A stretch of 64,000 nucleotides of DNA, from the NCBI GenBank assembly GCA_964628685.1, contig CAZVNM010000005.1, positions 200,979 through 264,978 on the forward strand, given 5' to 3'. Source of the DNA: CALMEC01 sp964628685. GTDB lineage: Bacteria > Actinomycetota > Thermoleophilia > Miltoncostaeales > Miltoncostaeaceae. This document shows positions 60,694 to 64,000 of the stretch, in pieces. Below the pieces are notes generated by a model. It was not told where the DNA came from and ran no database searches. It was given only the letters and a program-made list of their open reading frames with translations. Each line of letters begins with the position of its first letter. The stretch's first letter is position 1. The translations under genes and the position numbers were made by a program.

Positions 60694-61725
60694 ATGCGTG
60701 TCGTGATCGCGGGTGGTGGACTCGTCGGGTTGACGCTTGGTCGGCTTCTCAGCCGGCGTGGGATCGCACCCGTCGTGTTGGAGCGGATGCGGCCACGCGG
60801 CTACGTGAAGCGCGGATTCATGCTCGGCCATCACGGCTACGACGCGCTCGACGACCTGGGCATGCTGGATGAGATCCTGCGTCGCGGACGCCCGTTCGGC
60901 GCAACCCCCGACGGTTCGAGTGCGGCCGTCGCCATCGAGGTCGGCTTGCTCCTTCAGCGCCTGGCCGAGGGCCTTGAGGTTCGGCACGAGCACACCGTCG
61001 TCGACCTGGTGCGCGATCCCGAGGGGCGGGTGACCGGGGTGCGCACGGAGGGGCCGGACGGCGTCGCGCAGATCGACGCGGACCTGGTGGTGGCGTGCGA
61101 TGGCATGCACTCGCGGGTGCGGGAGATGGCCGGCCTTCCGGCCGAGTTCGTCCCGATGGAGGAGGGCAAGATCGAGTGGATGAGCCCCGTACCCGTGGCC
61201 CAGCCGTTCGCGATGCGCTACCTGACCGACGGCAGTCACATCGGCATGCTCAGCTGGCCGGAGGGGTCGTTCGGCTGGAGGACGATGGACCGAAGCGGTC
61301 GTGACGCCGCCGTGGGCCCCGGCATCGAGGCGTTCGCCGAGCAATGGGCCCGACTCCTGCCGGCCGCAGCCGACGGGGTGCGCGCCCTCACCTCCACCGA
61401 CCAGCTCCTCTACACAGAGCCCGAGCTTCTGAGCTGCCCGCAGTGGTGGACGCCCGGGGTCGCGTTGATCGGCGATGCCGCCCACTTCTTCGGACCCGAG
61501 ACGGGGGCGAGCGCCGGAGTCGGCCTCGCCGACGCCCACGCCCTCAGCCACGCCATCACCACACTCTCCGACGACCCCGACGCCGCATGCGCCGCCTACG
61601 TCGCCGGACGGGCACCCATGGTTCGACCGCTCGAGGTCGGGGACCCCAGCCGCCGGCGAATCCGTGGGACACCGCTGCCGCCACCGCACCCGGACGAGCG
61701 CTGGCCGCCCGCCTCCGGTGGATGA
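60694..61725 (+). CDS. FAD-dependent monooxygenase (PHBH family)
   Basis: A 343-residue flavoprotein of the aromatic hydroxylase family, using NAD(P)H and oxygen to hydroxylate a substrate. The N-terminal Rossmann motif RVVIAGGGLVGLTLGRLL, VVACDGMHSRVREMAG (the DG motif) and LIGDAAHFFGPETGASAGVGL (the GD motif) are all present. It is shorter than many relatives, ending soon after the GD motif in a Pro-rich tail. The ATG at 60694 follows GGAGGAGG by about six bases. The upstream marR gene probably controls it; substrate unknown. Confidence 0.9.
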   Translation: MRVVIAGGGLVGLTLGRLLSRRGIAPVVLERMRPRGYVKRGFMLGHHGYDALDDLGMLDEILRRGRPFGATPDGSSAAVAIEVGLLLQRLAEGLEVRHEHTVVDLVRDPEGRVTGVRTEGPDGVAQIDADLVVACDGMHSRVREMAGLPAEFVPMEEGKIEWMSPVPVAQPFAMRYLTDGSHIGMLSWPEGSFGWRTMDRSGRDAAVGPGIEAFAEQWARLLPAAADGVRALTSTDQLLYTEPELLSCPQWWTPGVALIGDAAHFFGPETGASAGVGLADAHALSHAITTLSDDPDAACAAYVAGRAPMVRPLEVGDPSRRRIRGTPLPPPHPDERWPPASGG

Positions 61726-61920
61726 CCGGGAGGGGGAGGTGGGCACAGCGTGCGCGGTTGCCGGGGCGTCAGGGGCCCGCGACGGGTGGGGTGCCCCGGA
61801 TGCCGCGGCCCCGATGAAACCGGCACCCTCGTCGAAGTCGGCGTCATCGAATGGCACGGTGTCATCGCCATCGCTCACGCCATGCGCCCGGCCCGACCCA
61901 AGTATCTGAGGTGAACAACC

Positions 61921-62202
61921 ATGACTCGACGTTCAATTGAAGACATCAAGGCTCGTGCTGACGAGCTGGCCGACACCTTCGAGAACTACGAGCCGAAGCC
62001 CGGCGACCAAGACGCGTCCCTTCCGCCGGCAATGGCGGTCAGGCTCGCCGCCTGGCGACGCGACGCCGCTGAGAGGGACCTCGCCGAAGCGGTGCACACG
62101 GCACGGGAGCATCGGTTGTCCTGGCGAGAGGTCGGCGAGGCGATCGGCACCAGCGGCGAAGCCGCCCGGCAACGCTACGGCGGCGCCGCGACATCCCGCT
62201 GA
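61921..62202 (+). CDS. small helix-turn-helix protein
   Basis: A 93-residue protein: a charged helical N-terminus (IEDIKARADELADTFENYEP), a central helix, and a C-terminal helix-turn-helix (LSWREVGEAIGTSGEAARQRYG) of a type common in small actinobacterial regulators and antitoxins. The ATG at 61921 has GAGG about eight bases upstream. It lies 116 bases before vapB on the same strand. No partner is identified. Confidence 0.7.
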   Translation: MTRRSIEDIKARADELADTFENYEPKPGDQDASLPPAMAVRLAAWRRDAAERDLAEAVHTAREHRLSWREVGEAIGTSGEAARQRYGGAATSR

Positions 62203-62297
62203 GCGCACACAGACCGGGTTATGTCCCCAGGTGCCGACCGCTCAGCCGTCGGGAGCCGTGCTCCGGGCGATTGATCATCTCATCCATGCCATACCTC

Positions 62298-62310
62298 ACG
62301 TATGGTACGT
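62298..62310. promoter_or_regulatory. vapB operator-like palindrome
   Basis: ACGTA and TACGT are arms around TGG. The right arm overlaps the TACGTT -10 box, so bound VapB(C) would block its own promoter. Confidence 0.55.
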
Positions 62311-62311
62311 T
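62306..62311 (+). promoter_or_regulatory. -10 box of vapBC (leaderless type)
   Basis: TACGTT ends seven bases before the vapB GTG at 62319. No Shine-Dalgarno site is present. Confidence 0.5.
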
Positions 62312-62318
62312 ACGTCGC

Positions 62319-62561
62319 GTGAAGACCACGATCTATCTTCCCGATGAGTTGCATCGTGAGCTGAAGCAGGTGGCGAAGGCACGCGGCACGAGCGAATCGG
62401 AACTCATCCGAACGGCCATCCGGCACGAGTTGCTGGGCGCACCGCCGGAGCAGACCGCACGCGCAGAGGCCCGGCAGCGATTGATGAACGCGATTGGGAC
62501 CCTGAACGGCGTGTACCCGCCCGGATATCTGGAGGCGGTTCGCACCGAGTGGCGCGGCTGA
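62319..62561 (+). CDS. vapB: VapB-type ribbon-helix-helix antitoxin
   Basis: An 80-residue antitoxin: the strand KTTIYLPDELHRELKQVAKA and helix with GTSESELIRTAIRHEL form an RHH DNA-binding domain; the C-terminal half (MNAIGTLNGVYPPGYLEAVR) would wrap the toxin. The GTG at 62319 starts the protein at the RHH strand; the open frame extends to 62271. It overlaps vapC by 13 bases. Confidence 0.92.
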   Translation: MKTTIYLPDELHRELKQVAKARGTSESELIRTAIRHELLGAPPEQTARAEARQRLMNAIGTLNGVYPPGYLEAVRTEWRG

Positions 62562-62941
62562 TCCTGCTCGACGCATCCGTTGTGATCGCTGCGCTGGAAG
62601 CGACCGACACGCACCACGCGAATGCGGACCGCGCGCTGCGGGGCACGACGGATGACGAGTTGCTCATCACAGCCGTCACCCGCGCGGAGGTGGTGGTCGG
62701 TGCGATGCGTGCCGGCGGTCGTGCTCAGCGGGCCGCGACCGCCTTCGCCGGCGGCTGCGTCACCGTTCCGGTCACCGGACCGCACGCCGACGACGCGGCT
62801 GCCCGGCGCGCACGCCACCCGGCGCTGAGCCTGCCGGACGCACTGACCCTTGCCGTCGCCGACGACATCGGCGTCGACGAGATCTGGACGTTCGACCAGC
62901 GGTGGGCCACAGCGCATCCACGCGTCGTCATCCCGACCTGA
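62549..62941 (+). CDS. vapC: VapC-type PIN-domain ribonuclease toxin
   Basis: A 130-residue PIN toxin that cleaves specific RNAs. The four acidic residues are in place: Asp8 (LLDASVV), Glu47 (RAEVVVGAMR), Asp97 (LPDALTLA) and Asp116 (TFDQRWA). It begins at a GTG inside the end of vapB, so the pair is translationally coupled. Complete, and likely functional. Confidence 0.93.
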   Translation: MARLILLDASVVIAALEATDTHHANADRALRGTTDDELLITAVTRAEVVVGAMRAGGRAQRAATAFAGGCVTVPVTGPHADDAAARRARHPALSLPDALTLAVADDIGVDEIWTFDQRWATAHPRVVIPT

Positions 62942-63038
62942 ACTGCGCGGGTCCGATGGGAAAACCAGCTCAACCGCCACGACCGTCACCGCATCGCTAC
63001 GCGCGGGTGAGGACCTCCGACCTGACAGGCAGCCCGGC

Positions 63039-63614
63039 ATGAGACGAATCGGGCCACGGGTTCTGCCGGCGTTGGCCCTGACGGGCATGGTTCTCGTTGC
63101 GGGTGGCTGTGCCGGCGAGGTCCGTGCGCTCGAGAAGCGCAACCGGCAGGCACTGGAGTACGAGTTCCCTGATCTGGAGTGGGTGGTGCGCTGCTACGAC
63201 CGCGTGCCCATGGACCAACCAATGATGTGCAACGCGGGATTCGTCGCCGATGACGAGCTCGCCGGCGACCTCCCTCGACTGTACGAGCGGGCCACCGCCG
63301 CCGCCGAGTTCCTCCAGGGAGGAGGGCTGGATGGTGTCGGGGGAATCGGCGTCTACCGGCGGGTCAACGGGAAGCTGTTCGGCCTCCGTGTGGTGTGCCC
63401 TGGGGCGTCACCCCGGTTCGAGCGGACCTCAGCGCCCTTGGCCACATTGGGATCAAACGACGGATGGTTCTGTTTCGGCAACGCGGATGCGTCTTGCATG
63501 AAGTCTCGCTGGAGCCGGCGTAGGCCGCAGCCGTCGGACGCGCGGAGGTGGGCGCCAGATAGCGGCAGTACTGGCCGGGGGTTGTCCCCAAGGCGAACCC
63601 GTGCCACCGGATGA
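63039..63614 (+). CDS. lipoprotein of unknown function
   Basis: A 191-residue predicted lipoprotein: LVAGGC lipobox with Cys24 after a hydrophobic signal. The mature part starts AGEVRALEKRNRQALEYEFPD and has several cysteines (VRCYDRV, MMCNAGF, VVCPGAS, WFCFGN). The last about 45 residues (from SRWSRRRPQ on) are Arg/Pro-rich and may be a shifted-frame extension past the original end. Weak ribosome site before the ATG at 63039. Family not recognised. Confidence 0.6.
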   Translation: MRRIGPRVLPALALTGMVLVAGGCAGEVRALEKRNRQALEYEFPDLEWVVRCYDRVPMDQPMMCNAGFVADDELAGDLPRLYERATAAAEFLQGGGLDGVGGIGVYRRVNGKLFGLRVVCPGASPRFERTSAPLATLGSNDGWFCFGNADASCMKSRWSRRRPQPSDARRWAPDSGSTGRGLSPRRTRATG

Positions 63615-63805
63615 GTGACCGACAAAGCGCCGATGGCCGCCTCGGGCTGAACGCACGCAAACAACAGTTATGTTCCCGTGACGAGAAGAGGCGGTCTGAT
63701 CGCTCCTCCCCGGCGTTTCGCTTTGGTCGGTCGTCGCGCGGTTGCCGCTAGCATCGGGTGACCGAGGTCGCACCGTCACGGTCCCACCGTTCGCAAGCAG
63801 GCCGC

Positions 63806-64000
63806 TCAGCCCGCGAGGTTCACGGTGTCCTGCCACACCATGCGCCTGCTTCGACCTCCGCCGAGCGTGTCGTGGAACGTGCCTGTGAGCGATGCTGCTG
63901 CTGGTGGCTCGTCAGTCGTGGTCAGCGTCTGGGTGGTGTGCGGCTGAGTTTTCGTGGTAGGACATCGAGCGCGACTGTGACGGCTGGGTGGTCGGTGGTG
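63806..64000 (-). CDS. possible C-terminal end of a gene running out of the window
   Basis: An open frame of 64 residues on the minus strand ends at 63806 with GTFHDTLGGG and then RMVWQDTVNLAG. It is open to the window edge. The sequence looks protein-like (Thr-rich, then a strand with Trp), but the family is not recognised and the start is outside. The rest of 63615-64000 holds nothing I can support. Confidence 0.3.
   Translation of the reverse strand, partial: HHRPPSRHSRARCPTTKTQPHTTQTLTTTDEPPAAASLTGTFHDTLGGGRSRRMVWQDTVNLAG

Noticed and set aside
60520..61878. 452-residue minus-strand frame opposite the FAD monooxygenase
   Set aside because: Antisense to a clear flavoprotein. Its N-terminus (from 61878, SDGDDTVPFDDADFDEGAG) looks protein-like but leads nowhere; kept out for lack of support.

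Overview
The window is about 72% GC chromosomal DNA from a draft assembly (one 100-N gap at 16490-16589). The order pdxS-pdxT-yebC ... ruvC-ruvA-ruvB ... yajC-secDF ... recJ-relA, the LytR_C, SPOR, DUF11 and zinc-ribbon envelope proteins, and the many starts with a TANNNT box just upstream and no Shine-Dalgarno sequence point to a high-GC actinobacterium. Thermoleophilia (Solirubrobacterales or Patulibacter-like) is my best guess, but the class is inference. No rRNA, CRISPR array, phage module or insertion sequence is visible.

Housekeeping half (1-30 kb). After the end of a CbbX/SpoVK-type AAA+ gene and an RpiR regulator come an RNB-domain nuclease, the pyridoxal-phosphate synthase pair pdxST coupled to yebC, two tandem membrane-anchored pilin-like genes, and the Holliday-junction genes ruvCAB. 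Next are a Uma2-type nuclease, a PAP2 phosphatase and yajC with a fused secDF. Two low-complexity, membrane-anchored proteins with a shared C-terminal domain follow secDF; one carries 84-bp tandem repeats that broke the assembly. Then come a lipoprotein, an AarF/UbiB kinase, recJ, relA (with two hairpin terminators), a LytR_C membrane protein and the hydantoinase/oxoprolinase pair hyuA-hyuB.

Envelope and surface half (29-56 kb). Two adjacent zinc-ribbon proteins (one with a SPOR domain), tRNA-Arg(CCG), a YfcE-type phosphoesterase and RNase Z are followed by a LysM protein, a secreted vWA-DUF11 protein, a roadblock-like protein and two exported proteins. A TetR-controlled heterodimeric ABC exporter has an 18-bp perfect operator inside the tetR promoter. 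Next is a 2565-residue secreted protein with 17 DUF11-type repeats. It shares a C-terminal VRRPP tail with the vWA protein. VOC, DUF4253, a CtaA-like membrane protein, an orphan RES toxin and a TolB-plus-repeat secreted protein complete this part.

Accessory end (52-64 kb). This stretch holds small toxin-antitoxin-like genes and their remains: an orphan RES, an excisionase-type HTH protein, a SUKH-like protein, an antitoxin with a frameshifted and truncated MazF/PemK toxin, a second decayed copy of the same kind of module 2.4 kb away, a small HTH protein and an intact vapBC. Ordinary genes lie between them: osmC, a lone glyceraldehyde-3-phosphate dehydrogenase, and marR with an FAD monooxygenase behind a recognisable promoter and operator. 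Start codons were moved from the longest possible frame where a Shine-Dalgarno site, a -10 box, a signal peptide or family length argued for it.
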